Under the pieces are notes generated by a model. The model was not told the origin of the DNA. It was given only the letters and a program-made list of their open reading frames with translations, and made no database searches. The position numbers were made by a program, and so were the translations under genes. Below, piece after piece: positions 41,563 to 51,091 of a stretch of DNA of 64,000 nucleotides. The stretch comes from Aquisphaera insulae (GTDB taxonomy: Bacteria; Planctomycetota; Planctomycetia; Isosphaerales; Isosphaeraceae), in the NCBI RefSeq assembly GCF_011064615.1, contig NZ_JAALJH010000054.1:1-64000 (forward strand), read 5' to 3'. Each line of letters opens with the position of its first letter. Position 1 is the stretch's first letter.

Positions 41563-43692
41563 ATGGGCAGCGAACCCGACCAAACCGACCTCCGGCGGAT
41601 CCGCAACATCGGCATCATCGCCCACATCGACGCCGGCAAGACCACCACGACCGAACGGATCCTCTACTACACGGGCGAGATCCACCGGATGGGGGACGTC
41701 GACAAGGGGAACACGACGACCGACTACCTCGAGGAGGAGCGCGAGCGGGGCATCACCATCGTCGCCGCCGCCATCACCTGCCGCTGGCACGACGCCGACG
41801 GCGGCCCGATCACCGTCAACATCATCGACACCCCCGGCCACGTCGACTTCACCGCCGAGGTCGAGCGGTCGCTCCGCGTCCTCGACGGGGCCGTCGTCAT
41901 CTTCTCGGCCGTCGAGGGGGTCGAGGCCCAGAGCGAGACCGTCTGGCGGCAGGCGGCCAAGTATCACATCCCCCGCCTCTGCTTCGTCAACAAGATGGAC
42001 CGCATCGGCGCCGAGTTCGAGCGCGTCTACGCCGAGATCGAGGAGCGACTCCTCGACAGCCGCCCCATCCCGATCCAGATCCCGATCGGATCAGGGCCGG
42101 AGGGGACCATGGGCGAGTTCCAGGGGCTCATCGACCTGATCGCCATGAAGGCCCTGCATTTCACGACCGAGGACCTCGGCTCGACGTTCACCGTCGACGA
42201 GATCCCCGAGCCGCTCCGCCTCGAGGCCGACGCCTGGCGCGAGACCATGCTGAACAACCTCTCCGCCTTCGACGAGGAGTTCGCCGAGCAGTACATGGCC
42301 CACCTCGACGGCGTCGAGCTGACCGAGGCCATGATCCACGCCGCGCTGCGGCGGGCCACGCTCACGGGCCGCGTCCAGCCGGTGCTCTGCGGCTCCAGCT
42401 TCAAGTACGTCGGCGTCCAGCGGCTGCTCGACGCCGTCTCGGCCTACCTCCCCAGCCCGCTCGACCGGCCGCCGGTGGTCGGCATCCACCCCAAGAAGGG
42501 GACCGACCTCGCCCGCAAGCCGAGCCCGGACGAGCCCTTCTGCGGGCTCGTCTTCAAGATCACGAGCGACGCCCACGGCGACCTCTCGTTCCTGCGGATC
42601 TACTCGGGCGAGCTCAAGGCCGGCACCCGGGCCTTCAACCCGGGCAAGGACAAGAAGGAGAACTGCTCGCGGCTCTACCACATCCGCGCCGATGACCGCG
42701 AGCAGATCGCGGTGGGGACCACCGGGGACATCGTCGGCATCGTCGGCCTCAAGGATTCGGTCACGGGGGACACCCTCTGCGACGCCTCCCACCCGATCCT
42801 GCTGGAGCGGATCGAGTTCCCGGAGACGGTCATCAGCATGTCCATCGAGCCGGTCAGCGGCGCCGACAAGGGGAAGCTCTCGGACACGCTCAACGCCCTC
42901 TCTCGCGAGGACCCCACCTTCACCTACAAGGTCAACGAGGACACCGGACAGACCCTGATCTCGGGCATGGGGGAACTGCACCTGGAGATCCTCAAGAACC
43001 GGATGACGCGGGACTTCAAGCTGAAGGTCCACGTCGGCCGGCCCCGGGTGAGCTATCGCGAGACGATCAAGAAGGCGGTCAAGCGGGTCGAGGGGACGTG
43101 CATCCGCCAGACCGGCGGATCCGGCCTGTACGCGAAGGTCACCATCGACCTCGAGCCGGAGACCCAGGCCAAGGGGGCGCCGGTACTCCACTTCGTCAAC
43201 AAGATGAAGGGCGGGACGATCCCCGCCGAATTCGTGCCGGCGATCGAGGCGGGCCTCCGCGAGGAGGCCAAGTCGGGCGGCCGGACCGGTTATCCGCTCG
43301 TCGACCTGAAGGTGACCCTGGTGGACGCCGCCTACCACGACGTCGATTCCAACGACCTGGCCTACCGCTTCGCCGCGTCCGACGCCCTGCGGAAGGCCGT
43401 CGAGGAGGCCGGCGCCGTGCTCCTCGAGCCGATCATGCGGCTCGAGGTGGTCACCCCGGAGGACTACCTGGGGAACATCACCGCCGACCTCTCCAGCCGG
43501 CGGGCCCTGATCGAGCGCACGAGCACCCGCGGCAAGCTGATGGTCATCGACGGCCGGGCCCCGCTTGAGAAGATGTTCGGCTACTCCACCGCCGTCCGAA
43601 GCCTGAGCCAGGGCCGCGCCAGCTACACGATGGAGCCCCTGGAATACGCCGCCGCCCCGGACAGCATGCTGGAGGCCATTGCGGGACTGTGA
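41563..43692 (+). CDS. fusA: Elongation factor G
   Basis: This 709-residue translational GTPase has G1 AHIDAGKTTTTE (20-31), the effector region TTTDYLEEERERGITI, G3 DTPGHVDF and G4 NKMD. Domains II-V follow, with QTLISGMGELHLEIL and the domain IV loop GGSGLYAKV. It catalyses ribosomal translocation after peptide bond formation. The start MGSEPDQT is chosen because upstream codons are non-coding. The gene stands apart from the rpsL-rpsG cluster. Planctomycetes often carry several EF-G copies, so this could be a paralogue of the main fusA. The symbol names the family. Confidence 0.9.
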   Translation: MGSEPDQTDLRRIRNIGIIAHIDAGKTTTTERILYYTGEIHRMGDVDKGNTTTDYLEEERERGITIVAAAITCRWHDADGGPITVNIIDTPGHVDFTAEVERSLRVLDGAVVIFSAVEGVEAQSETVWRQAAKYHIPRLCFVNKMDRIGAEFERVYAEIEERLLDSRPIPIQIPIGSGPEGTMGEFQGLIDLIAMKALHFTTEDLGSTFTVDEIPEPLRLEADAWRETMLNNLSAFDEEFAEQYMAHLDGVELTEAMIHAALRRATLTGRVQPVLCGSSFKYVGVQRLLDAVSAYLPSPLDRPPVVGIHPKKGTDLARKPSPDEPFCGLVFKITSDAHGDLSFLRIYSGELKAGTRAFNPGKDKKENCSRLYHIRADDREQIAVGTTGDIVGIVGLKDSVTGDTLCDASHPILLERIEFPETVISMSIEPVSGADKGKLSDTLNALSREDPTFTYKVNEDTGQTLISGMGELHLEILKNRMTRDFKLKVHVGRPRVSYRETIKKAVKRVEGTCIRQTGGSGLYAKVTIDLEPETQAKGAPVLHFVNKMKGGTIPAEFVPAIEAGLREEAKSGGRTGYPLVDLKVTLVDAAYHDVDSNDLAYRFAASDALRKAVEEAGAVLLEPIMRLEVVTPEDYLGNITADLSSRRALIERTSTRGKLMVIDGRAPLEKMFGYSTAVRSLSQGRASYTMEPLEYAAAPDSMLEAIAGL

Positions 43693-43696
43693 GGTA

Positions 43697-43745
43697 GGGG
43701 CGAGGGGCGAGGGGCGAGGGGCGAGGGGCGAGGGGCGAGGGGCGA
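43697..43745 (+). repeat. Seven tandem copies of GGGGCGA
   Basis: Seven perfect 7-bp repeats begin 4 nt after the fusA stop codon. The array is purine-rich on one strand and could form G-rich secondary structure or slip during replication. Confidence 0.85.
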
Positions 43746-43790
43746 GGGAATTCGGAAGAAAGGATCGGGACCTTCGCCCGCGACTCGCCC

Positions 43791-44079
43791 GCGCCCCAGT
43801 ATGAGTCTGGCTCCCCACTCTTCCTGCCTCGAGCGAGCAAACGGGTGGCTGTGGAGGAGCGAAGCGACCCCACGGCCCGCAAGCCATCGCCTCCGACTTG
43901 CCCGCGCCCCAGCAAGTGAGCGACGAAAGCTGAAAATGGGGGCGGAAGCGTCCGAGTCCAAGCCGCCGCGAGCGAGCAAATGGATGGCTGTGGAGGAGCG
44001 AGGCGACCCCACGGCCCGCGAGCCATCGCCTCCGACTTGCCCGCGCCCCAGTATGAGTCGGCTCCCCACTCTTCCTGCC
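43791..44079. repeat. Interspersed 37/82-bp direct repeats
   Basis: Two units recur. The 37-38 bp unit (GCGCCCCAGTATGAGTC...) is at 43791-43828 and 44043-44079. The 82-bp unit (GAGCGAGCAAA...CGCCCCAG) is at 43831-43912 and 43970-44051, with only scattered changes. GCGCCCCAG is shared by both and marks their borders. No frame in either strand looks like a real protein. The block lies directly against the truncated ATPase. Confidence 0.75.
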
Positions 44080-44089
44080 GCAGATTGGC

Positions 44090-44330
44090 CGAAGTCGCAA
44101 GTAATCCGCAAGTCGCCGCTCCCGCCGCGGGTGTAGAGCCAGTCGCAGTGCCGCCGGTGTGCGAACACCTTTCGAGGATCATCGGCAGCAGCGCCAACGG
44201 CGTCATGGATCGCCTCCAGGATGCTCGTCTTGCCACTGCCATTGGCGTCGACGAAGACGGTAAAGCGTTCCAAGTCAACGGAGACGTCTCTCGGCGACCT
44301 GTCGTCCCGGACCTGGACCTTCCGGTTCAT
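44090..44330 (-). pseudogene. Truncated AAA/RecF-type ATPase
   Basis: An ATG at 44330 starts MNRKVQVRDD, followed by LERFTVFVDANGSGKTSILE, a Walker A like those of AAA_15/RecF ATPases (usually GxNGSGKTS, here DANGSGKTS). The protein-like stretch ends at about residue 80 (LRITCDFGQ). The frame then runs through the 37/82-bp repeats and the GGGGCGA array as low-complexity sequence. Walker B and signature motifs are absent, so this is a broken gene whose 3' part was replaced by repeats. Confidence 0.65.
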
Positions 44331-44474
44331 GGCCGATCCCTTCGGGCTCGGGGCTTCTCGGATCCTTGGGCAAGCATCCTCCACCGCCTCCTCCTAGAAG
44401 TTATCTCCCACCGGCGTCCTCGGCTACCCGGTCACGCAGCCGCATGAAGCACACGACGTTCGATTCGAAACGAC

Positions 44475-44506
44475 GCGAGGCGGGGAGCCGTGGCCCCCCG
44501 CCTCGC
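44475..44506 (-). terminator. Terminator of the second DUF1559 gene
   Basis: A perfect 11-bp stem (GCGAGGCGGGG with CCCCGCCTCGC) with a 10-nt loop lies 27 nt beyond the stop at 44534. Confidence 0.6.
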
Positions 44507-44533
44507 CTTCGCATCTTCAGGAATCGGCGCCGA

Positions 44534-45580
44534 TCAATACTGATCCGCGCTGATGACCTCGCCCTTGGCCCGGGTGGTGAGGGCCTGGAAGACGCCGATG
44601 CGGGCGCCGGGGTTGATGACGTAGGTGGACTGGCTGGAGTCCCAGGTCACGCCCTGGGGGTCGCCCGTCCCCGGGTCGTTCCGCCAGGTGTCGATGCTAT
44701 CCTTGATGAACCGCACGGATCCGTCCACGAAGGACATGTTCACGCCGCCGGGGTGGAAGCTCGAGACGAAGATGGGGAGGTATTCCTCGAAGTCGCCGTT
44801 GGTGAACAGGCCGCGGACCACCGTCTTCTGGGCATTCACCGGCCAGAAGCTGTCGAACATGTTGTCGGTGTAGTAGCCCGAGCTCCACCACTGGTAGTAG
44901 TTGCGGATGCCGGGGTCCAGCAGCGAGTGGCCGTGCTCGGAGAAGGCCGCGGTGTTGCTCGTGCCGTCGGTGATGGAGGCGAACCGGACGGCCGAGTGGC
45001 CGTACATGACGCCGGAGCAGCTCGCCAGCCGCGCCGCGTAATTGGTGTTGTTCGTGCGGATGTTGAGCGCCCACATGCCCGTGTTGCAGGCGTAGCTGCT
45101 GAACTGCATCTTGTAGGTGCCCGGCCCGGTGTAGTTGAACGACGAATCGAGGGGCGCCGACTCGGAGACCACCGGGTCGCTCGGGCACCAGAGCGAGGTG
45201 ACCCCCTGCTGGATGCAGGTCAGGTTCTCGTAGTCGGACTGGCAGAAGTTGAAGTTGGCGGCGTCGTAGATCTGCTTCTGCTCGAAGTAGGGGGCGAGCC
45301 GGAACCAGATGCTCAGGCTGTCCCGGATCTTGGCGTCGCGGACGCGAATCGTCGTGACGTTGGCGGGGGGCAGGACCGTGTTCGTGCTCTCGTAGTTCGC
45401 CGCCGCCAGGGCGAGCTGCTTGAGGTTGTTCACGCACTGGGCGCGACGGGCGGCCTCGCGGGCCGACTGCACGGCGGGGAGCAGGAGCGCGATCAGGACG
45501 GCGATGATGGCGATCACCACCAGCAGCTCGATCAGCGTGAAGCCACGGGCCGATCGGGGAGCGGGACGGGTCTGGGTCAT
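44534..45580 (-). CDS. DUF1559 pseudopilin-like secreted protein, second copy
   Basis: This 348-residue protein has a pilin-type N-terminus with the cleavage site G13/F14 in RGFTLIELLVVIAIIAVLIA. The DUF1559 body has SWFRLAPYFEQKQIYDAANF-like and SFHPGGVNMSFVDGSVRFI blocks. The helix is almost identical to the first copy (23265-24347), but the body differs, as usual among members of this large family. AAGGAG lies before the ATG. It follows a small lipoprotein gene on the same strand by 126 bp. The function of the family is unknown. Confidence 0.92.
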   Translation of the reverse strand: MTQTRPAPRSARGFTLIELLVVIAIIAVLIALLLPAVQSAREAARRAQCVNNLKQLALAAANYESTNTVLPPANVTTIRVRDAKIRDSLSIWFRLAPYFEQKQIYDAANFNFCQSDYENLTCIQQGVTSLWCPSDPVVSESAPLDSSFNYTGPGTYKMQFSSYACNTGMWALNIRTNNTNYAARLASCSGVMYGHSAVRFASITDGTSNTAAFSEHGHSLLDPGIRNYYQWWSSGYYTDNMFDSFWPVNAQKTVVRGLFTNGDFEEYLPIFVSSFHPGGVNMSFVDGSVRFIKDSIDTWRNDPGTGDPQGVTWDSSQSTYVINPGARIGVFQALTTRAKGEVISADQY

Positions 45581-45706
45581 CGGGACTCTCCTTCGGGAAG
45601 GCTCCGTTCGAGGACGGAGGGATGAGGAAGGACGGGAATCGTCGGCGAGCGCGGAGAGGTCGGGGCAAGGCGGGACCGCCGCGGCATCGAAGCGGGGGGT
45701 TCGGGC

Positions 45707-45940
45707 TTATTTGCGAGGTCCGGTGTCCGGCGCCTGGGCCTTGCCGCCCTTCTTCGCGGGGGCCTCGGTCCCGGCGCGGGGATTGGAGCTGGGAGCCACT
45801 TCCTTGCCGTCGGCGCCGGCCTCACGCGGCTTGCCCACCGTCCCGACTTCCGCAGGCTGGCAGCCCGCGAGTCCCATCACGGGCCCCAGGGACAGGGCCA
45901 GGACCCAGGCACCGAATCGTTGTGAGCGTCTCGACATCAA
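45707..45940 (-). CDS. Small lipoprotein
   Basis: This 77-residue protein has a signal peptide ending in a lipobox LAGC (Cys27), then a hydrophilic, Gly/Ala/Lys/Pro-rich tail with no fold expected. GAGAGGA lies 7-8 nt before the double ATG. Short lipoproteins next to DUF1559 genes are common in planctomycetes, which supports the call. It would be lipid-anchored outside the cytoplasm. Confidence 0.72.
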   Translation of the reverse strand: MMSRRSQRFGAWVLALSLGPVMGLAGCQPAEVGTVGKPREAGADGKEVAPSSNPRAGTEAPAKKGGKAQAPDTGPRK

Positions 45941-46304
45941 CAGTCCTCTCGCCGTTTTCGGCGTGCGCGGGGGAACCTCGAACCCGCTCGCCGGGTCACA
46001 ACACGTGGCCCGCCCAGGGAGGGGCGGCGCGGGGCCAGGGTCACCATGATTGCCGATCAGCGCCGCACGAGGTCCCGGCTCCGGCCGTCTTGGGCCGAAA
46101 GGACGGGGCTTGTGGGCGAGGATGGGATCGAGTCAGACCTCGGTCCCGCCCCTTCGAGGCCTCCGATGAGAGAGGAGAGGCCCGGGATCGCGAACGACGG
46201 CATGACTGGACACCATGAATGATCGCGCCAGGATTTTACCACGATCCACGATCGGCTTGTCAACGTCCTGACGCGCCTCGGACTGCGGTCCTGCGGGCCT
46301 GAGG
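45941..46304. other. Gene-free stretch downstream of the AsmA-like gene
   Basis: 364 bp separates the lipoprotein start from the AsmA-like stop. I see no gene, repeat or clear hairpin here; it probably holds the lipoprotein/pseudopilin promoter. Confidence 0.4.
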
Positions 46305-49300
46305 TCACGGCTTGCCGCCCGGGAGCACCCGTTTGAGGAGATTGTCCTCCAGGTCCTCGAGGGCACCGGCCGTCCCCCCCGTACGCTTCGAGCCCGTGCC
46401 GTTGCGGGCGCCGGCCGCCGGAGCGGGTCCCAGGCGGTCGAGGAGCTTCGAGGCCTCCTTCTGGAGCCCCTGCTTGAGGGCCCCCTTCGAGAGGTCGCCG
46501 AGGGCCAGGCGGAGGGCGCGTCGGTCGATCGTGGGGCGGGAGACGGTGCCGCCGATCGGGATGGTGACCTCGTTCCCCTTGAGGGCATCGCCGAGCTCGG
46601 CGGGTGCCTGCGAGCCGAGCATCGTCCTGGTGATCGGGACGGTCGCCCGCAGCGCCAGGGTCTGGTCGAAGCCGACCGAGCCCTTCAGGCCGATGTCCAC
46701 CCCCTTGCGGACGCTGATCTTCAGGCCGTCCTGGATCACCCGCCGGTTGGCGATCGAGAGCTGGACCGGCTGCTGCATGCGGACCCCCTGGGCGGAGCCG
46801 CGGCCGACCACCGAGAGGATCTCGCTGGCGGCCGGGCCGGGGGCGAAGACCACGTCCTGGAACGCGAGGTGGCCATTCAGCGTGGTCGTCCGGCTGGGGG
46901 GGCCGGTGATCGGGATCTCCCCCTTCATGTCGGCCGCGATCGTCCCGCTCACGTGAGTCGCGCGGTCGAGGACCGGGGCGATGTACGTCAGCACCCGCCG
47001 CGAGACCTCGTCGTTGATCTTCACCCCGCCGAGCGCCGTGCCCTCGTGGAGCAGGACCGCGATCCCCTGGGCGTCGTCCACGGAAAGGCCCGGCTTCAGG
47101 TCCACGAAGCCCTCGTTGATCGTCGTCCGGAAGGAGTCCATCGTGAGCGAGCCCCCCTTGCAGCGGACGACCAGGGGGGCCTCGCTCATGGCCAGGCCGA
47201 AGACGTTGGCCGAGGTGATGTCCACGCCGACCTCCGCGTCCTCCAGCCCCTTGACGATCGCGGCCAGCGAGTCGCCGGAGAGCGGCCCCTTGACGTGGAA
47301 GGGGCGCGGCCGGCCCTCGATGCGAGCCTCCGCCTCGACGGCCTTCTCGACGATCGCGGTGAGGTTCTTCCAGTCGGGCGCGATCGTCCCGGACAGATCC
47401 GCGGCGCGACGGGTGGTCGCCTCCGCCACCTGCCCGGCGGCCTCGATCCGGGCGTAGGGCGTGGCCACCGTGACGGTCCGGCATTCGAGCCGATCGGCCG
47501 CCGGGTCATAGGCGCCGCCGAAGGCCAGCTCCACCGGCTGGCCGCCCAGGGCGGTCGGGGCCTGGGCCGCCAGCCGGAGCTTGAGGCGGCCGCCATCCGG
47601 CTCGGCGATGAAGCGGATCCCGGCCGGGCCCGCCAGCCCGGTCCCGGATTGGCCCGTCCAGACATTCAGGAAGGCGTCTATCGCCGCGAGGTCCCCGCGG
47701 ACGTCGACCTCGGCCGACTCCGGCGACGAAGGGTTCTTCAGCAACCCGCGCACCTTCATCCCATGGTCGCCCAGCGTGGCCGGGGCCCTCTGACCCTGAC
47801 CGAGGGGCAGGGGAGTGACGGTCAGGTCGTCGGCGTCGAGGTCCAGGCGTCCCCGCAAGGCGGCCAGCATCACGCCGGCCGGGATGAGTGCCTGGTCGTC
47901 CGGTTGGAGGTTGAGGCGGAGCTCGTCGATCTCGATGACGCCCCGGCCGGTCGCGGCCGCGGTGGGGGCGGTCCAGCGTCCCGCGAAGTCGGCCCCGGCC
48001 CGGCCGGACCGCTGCGGGAGGACGGCCGGCAGCGAGGCCGTCCCCTTCCAGGACATCACGTCGCCCTGGGACCTCGCCGTGACGTTGACCAGCTCGAAGG
48101 GCGAATGGAACTTGCCGCGGAAGTCGGCCCACGACGCGGGCAGGCCCGACGGATCCGCCGGGCCGCTCGCGTCGGCCTCGAGCCTCAGAACCTCGCGGGC
48201 ATAGGGCGAGGTGGTCAGTCCGGCCACGTTCAGCGCCTGGATCTCGACGACCGACCGGCCGGCGAATCGGCCCTTGTCGCGGCGATAGTCGGCCGCCAGC
48301 CTCCCCTTGCCCGCCAGGCCCACCCGGCCGAAGTCGATCAACTGGCGGAACTGCGACTGCACGGCGGCCAGGTCGAAGGTCCCGGAGAGGGCCAGGCCCC
48401 GGTCCATGTCGCCGCTCCCCTTCAGCGACGCGAAGGCGGATTTCAGCTCGATCGTCTCCACGCTGAGTGACGCCGCGGATCGACGGCCCCGCGCGACGAG
48501 CGTCGCCGGCGCGCCGAGCGTGAACGCCCGCGTCGCATCGTGGCCGGCCAGGTCGGAGAGGTTGGCCTCGAGCGATCCTTCCTGGGCCTCGCCGGCCGCC
48601 TTCACGTCGAGGACGACCCGGGCCTCGCCGCGATCGAGCGCGATCCCCTGGCGGAGCCGGAGCGCCCGGGGGATGAGCTTCGCCAGCGCCGCCAGGTCGA
48701 TTCGCCCCTCGAGGTGCACGGCCTTGGCTCCCGAACGATCGCCGCCGATCGTCGCGGTGGCCCCGACGGAGGCGACCGGGCAATCGACCGAGAGCTTCCG
48801 TATGGCCCACGCGCCGTCGTCCTCGGCCAGGTCCCAGGAGCCCTTGACCGCGTCGAGCCTCAGCCGGTCGCCCGCCAGCGCCGGGCCCGCCGCGTCCAGG
48901 TCCAGGAGGTTTGCCTCGCCAGCGGCCGCCCAGTGGCCGGTCGTCCGCCCGAGGCGGATCTCGCCGTCGAGCCGGCCCTTCGCGACCAGCCCACCGGCCG
49001 TGACCGCGAGCGGCCAGTCCTTGCCCGCGATCCGCAGCGATGTGTCGGGCGAATCCGCGGCGCGATGGTCGAAGTCGCCGTCGAGCGTGAGGGTCTGCTC
49101 CGCCGAGCCGCCCGGCGGGCTCGCCAGCGCGACCTGCCAGCCGAGCTTCCTGTCGGCGGCGGCCGGCAGCCGGATCGTCAGCTCGGCCTGGCCCGCGGTG
49201 ATCGGCTCGACGAGCTCCGGAGAACGCAGCACGACCGCGCTTCGGACGACCTTCAGCGTCACGTCGATGGGCTTCCTGTCGCCGGCCGCCGGCTTGTTCC

Positions 49301-49757
49301 CGGACGGCGGAGCGGGCGGCGTGAGGGCGTCCACCAGGTCGATCGAGCCGTCCGCCCGGCGCTCGATGTCGATGTTTGCCCCCTCGACAGTCAACGTGCC
49401 GAGCCGCGACGGATCGATGAACAGCGCCGCGAGCCCGCGGTCGAGCGCCGCCGCGTCCGCGGTCAGGATCGTCTTGCCCTGGCCGTCGGTGAACTTCAGC
49501 CCGGTCGCGCGGAGCGTCCCGAACCACGAGGCCGACAGCCCGGCCACCTCGACCCGACTGGGGGCCAGGGCCCGGTTGACCCGGACCGCGATGGCCGACC
49601 GCACGAAGGCCGTCCCCGCCAGTCGTGGCAGGGCCCAGGTGGCCCCGCCGATCATCGCCAGGAAAACGAGCGCGACCACTGCGAGCCGTCGCCCCCAGGA
49701 CCGCTTTTTCGTCGCCTTGATGTCCTCGGAACCGCCCCGGGCCGTCTTCTCGTCCAT
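46305..49757 (-). CDS. AsmA-like giant envelope protein
   Basis: This 1150-residue protein has an N-terminal membrane helix (about 24-45, LAVVALVFLAMIGGATWAL), then a long beta-rich body. It begins like AsmA (VRSAIAVRVNRALAPSRVEV, TLTVEGANIDIERRADGSID) and contains repeated strands with DLSG or GEANLLDLD-type turns. The C-terminal region has the AsmA_2-type stretch NEGFVDLKPG and VPIGGTVSRPTIDR. AsmA/TamB/YhdP family members bridge the two membranes and move phospholipids outward. GGAGGG lies 8 nt before MDEKTARGG. It stands alone; the last 60 residues are basic and low-complexity. Confidence 0.82.
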   Translation of the reverse strand: MDEKTARGGSEDIKATKKRSWGRRLAVVALVFLAMIGGATWALPRLAGTAFVRSAIAVRVNRALAPSRVEVAGLSASWFGTLRATGLKFTDGQGKTILTADAAALDRGLAALFIDPSRLGTLTVEGANIDIERRADGSIDLVDALTPPAPPSGNKPAAGDRKPIDVTLKVVRSAVVLRSPELVEPITAGQAELTIRLPAAADRKLGWQVALASPPGGSAEQTLTLDGDFDHRAADSPDTSLRIAGKDWPLAVTAGGLVAKGRLDGEIRLGRTTGHWAAAGEANLLDLDAAGPALAGDRLRLDAVKGSWDLAEDDGAWAIRKLSVDCPVASVGATATIGGDRSGAKAVHLEGRIDLAALAKLIPRALRLRQGIALDRGEARVVLDVKAAGEAQEGSLEANLSDLAGHDATRAFTLGAPATLVARGRRSAASLSVETIELKSAFASLKGSGDMDRGLALSGTFDLAAVQSQFRQLIDFGRVGLAGKGRLAADYRRDKGRFAGRSVVEIQALNVAGLTTSPYAREVLRLEADASGPADPSGLPASWADFRGKFHSPFELVNVTARSQGDVMSWKGTASLPAVLPQRSGRAGADFAGRWTAPTAAATGRGVIEIDELRLNLQPDDQALIPAGVMLAALRGRLDLDADDLTVTPLPLGQGQRAPATLGDHGMKVRGLLKNPSSPESAEVDVRGDLAAIDAFLNVWTGQSGTGLAGPAGIRFIAEPDGGRLKLRLAAQAPTALGGQPVELAFGGAYDPAADRLECRTVTVATPYARIEAAGQVAEATTRRAADLSGTIAPDWKNLTAIVEKAVEAEARIEGRPRPFHVKGPLSGDSLAAIVKGLEDAEVGVDITSANVFGLAMSEAPLVVRCKGGSLTMDSFRTTINEGFVDLKPGLSVDDAQGIAVLLHEGTALGGVKINDEVSRRVLTYIAPVLDRATHVSGTIAADMKGEIPITGPPSRTTTLNGHLAFQDVVFAPGPAASEILSVVGRGSAQGVRMQQPVQLSIANRRVIQDGLKISVRKGVDIGLKGSVGFDQTLALRATVPITRTMLGSQAPAELGDALKGNEVTIPIGGTVSRPTIDRRALRLALGDLSKGALKQGLQKEASKLLDRLGPAPAAGARNGTGSKRTGGTAGALEDLEDNLLKRVLPGGKP

Positions 49758-50245
49758 GATGCATGCCCTCCGGGTCATCCCGACCCGTGCAAGCCTTGAT
49801 TGGCGACGTGACCTTGCGTGACGTGCCCCGCAGCCGCCAGCAGGTTCCTGCCGCCGACCGCGAGCCTGGTTCGTCCCGTTATCGGCAGCCGGCCATGAGA
49901 GTCCGAAGCGTAATCGGCGTCAAGGTCGGACGGCATCTTATCCAGACCACGCAAGACAACCAGTCTACCTACGATGTGACTTCAGCTTCCCCATCGATAG
50001 AGCCAGAGTGGCAATCGGTCTCATGGCTTGAGGTCGTCGATGGACGGGTAGAGTCCTCGAACGAGGATTCGACCGGGCTCTGAGAAGGCCCCCAGGGCAG
50101 GGAACGCGTGTACCGTCGATGATCCAGCCAGCCTCACGGCCGTGGTTGGACTTCCCGATTCGCAAGATGTCGCCATAGCGAAGCCTGTGATTCATCAGGT
50201 GCCTCGCGGACACGTGCCGTCCGATCTGTACGAACCTGGCGGAGC
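49758..50245. other. Gene-free stretch beside the toxin-antitoxin pair
   Basis: 488 bp of mixed composition, lower in G+C than the flanks from about 49930 to 50060. Short frames on both strands lack family features and good start sites. I see no RNA gene. The lower G+C together with the adjacent VapBC pair would fit horizontally acquired DNA. Confidence 0.4.
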
Positions 50246-50626
50246 CTACCAGATCCGTGCGACACCATATCGATCCAGGGCCGCGTCAGCGCTGACGATG
50301 GGTGCACCATCGACCTGGGACTGCGCGACGACGAAGCGATCGAAGGGATCGCGAAGATGGGTCGGTAGAGCGGCCTGGGCCTCGGCGTACTCCACCGTGA
50401 TCGGCAGAAGCTCGGGGCCGAGATCCGCAATCGCCTTCTCGATCCACTCCCGGTACGGACGCGATAGGGCCAGTTTCCTCAAGCCCACCTTGATCGCAAT
50501 CTCCCAAAGCGTCCCGGCGCCGAGGAGAAGGTCATTGGCGGGATCCTTGATGGCGGCCGCCGCCGGAAGGCTGAGCTTGGTAGGCTCCTCGACGGCCCAG
50601 ATCAGGGCGGTCGAATCCAGGATCAC
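50246..50626 (-). CDS. vapC: VapC-like PIN-domain ribonuclease toxin
   Basis: This 126-residue protein has the acidic PIN residues in place: D4 (ILDSTALIW), E in GTLWEIAIKVGLRKL, D in HLRDPFDRFVVAQS, and a final D in IVSADAALDRY. PIN toxins cut tRNA or rRNA to stop translation. It begins at a GTG that overlaps the antitoxin's stop by 4 nt (GTGA), a sign of translational coupling. The RDPFDR block is typical of the subfamily often paired with Phd-type antitoxins. Type II toxin status is well supported; the target RNA is not known. Confidence 0.88.
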   Translation of the reverse strand: MILDSTALIWAVEEPTKLSLPAAAAIKDPANDLLLGAGTLWEIAIKVGLRKLALSRPYREWIEKAIADLGPELLPITVEYAEAQAALPTHLRDPFDRFVVAQSQVDGAPIVSADAALDRYGVARIW

Positions 50627-50865
50627 CCTCGCTCCATGTAATCCTTGAAGTCATCCAGCGGAGCGTCGAAGTCGGGAGCCATGTAGAGCACGGTTCCTTT
50701 CAGAGTACCCAACCGACGCGGTTCACGCTTCTTGGGCGGGGTAACAGCGACCAGGCGAGCAACGATCTGGTCATTCTCAGTGATGAGGAGTTCTTCCGCG
50801 GGCGTCAACTTGTGAATGAGCTCGTCGAGGTCCTTCTTGGCTTCCTCAAGGGACACGGTAGGCAT
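50623..50865 (-). CDS. vapB: Phd/VapB-type antitoxin
   Basis: This 80-residue protein begins MPTVSLEEAKKDLDELIHKL, the DNA-binding N-terminal part of Phd/YefM-like antitoxins, and continues with EELLITENDQIVARLV. The C-terminal LGTLKGTVLYMAPDFDAPLD and FKDYME is the usual toxin-neutralising tail. The start at 50865 has GGGAG 7 nt upstream. The family represses its own operon together with the toxin. The gene pair is complete. Confidence 0.85.
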   Translation of the reverse strand: MPTVSLEEAKKDLDELIHKLTPAEELLITENDQIVARLVAVTPPKKREPRRLGTLKGTVLYMAPDFDAPLDDFKDYMERG

Positions 50866-51091
50866 TGTGTCGCTCCCTTCCCTTTTCACCATGCCGGTCT
50901 TCGGACTCCTCTTCGAATGCTCTAGCTTACCAAACGTCCTGCTTCGCTGCTTTCGGGATCTCGTGGCATTCACCAGATAAACGGCCTGCAACAAGTCGAG
51001 CACGACGCGACGACCTCTTCGGTACAATCGCAACGTCTGAGTCAGCAACCCGGCTCGCAATCAATCCATGATGAGGAAGGATCGCAGCCCG

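Noticed and set aside
43697..44330. An intact 250-residue ATPase on the minus strand.
   Set aside because: Only about 80 residues resemble an ATPase; the rest reads through repeats as SPLAPRP-type low complexity, so it is listed as a pseudogene.
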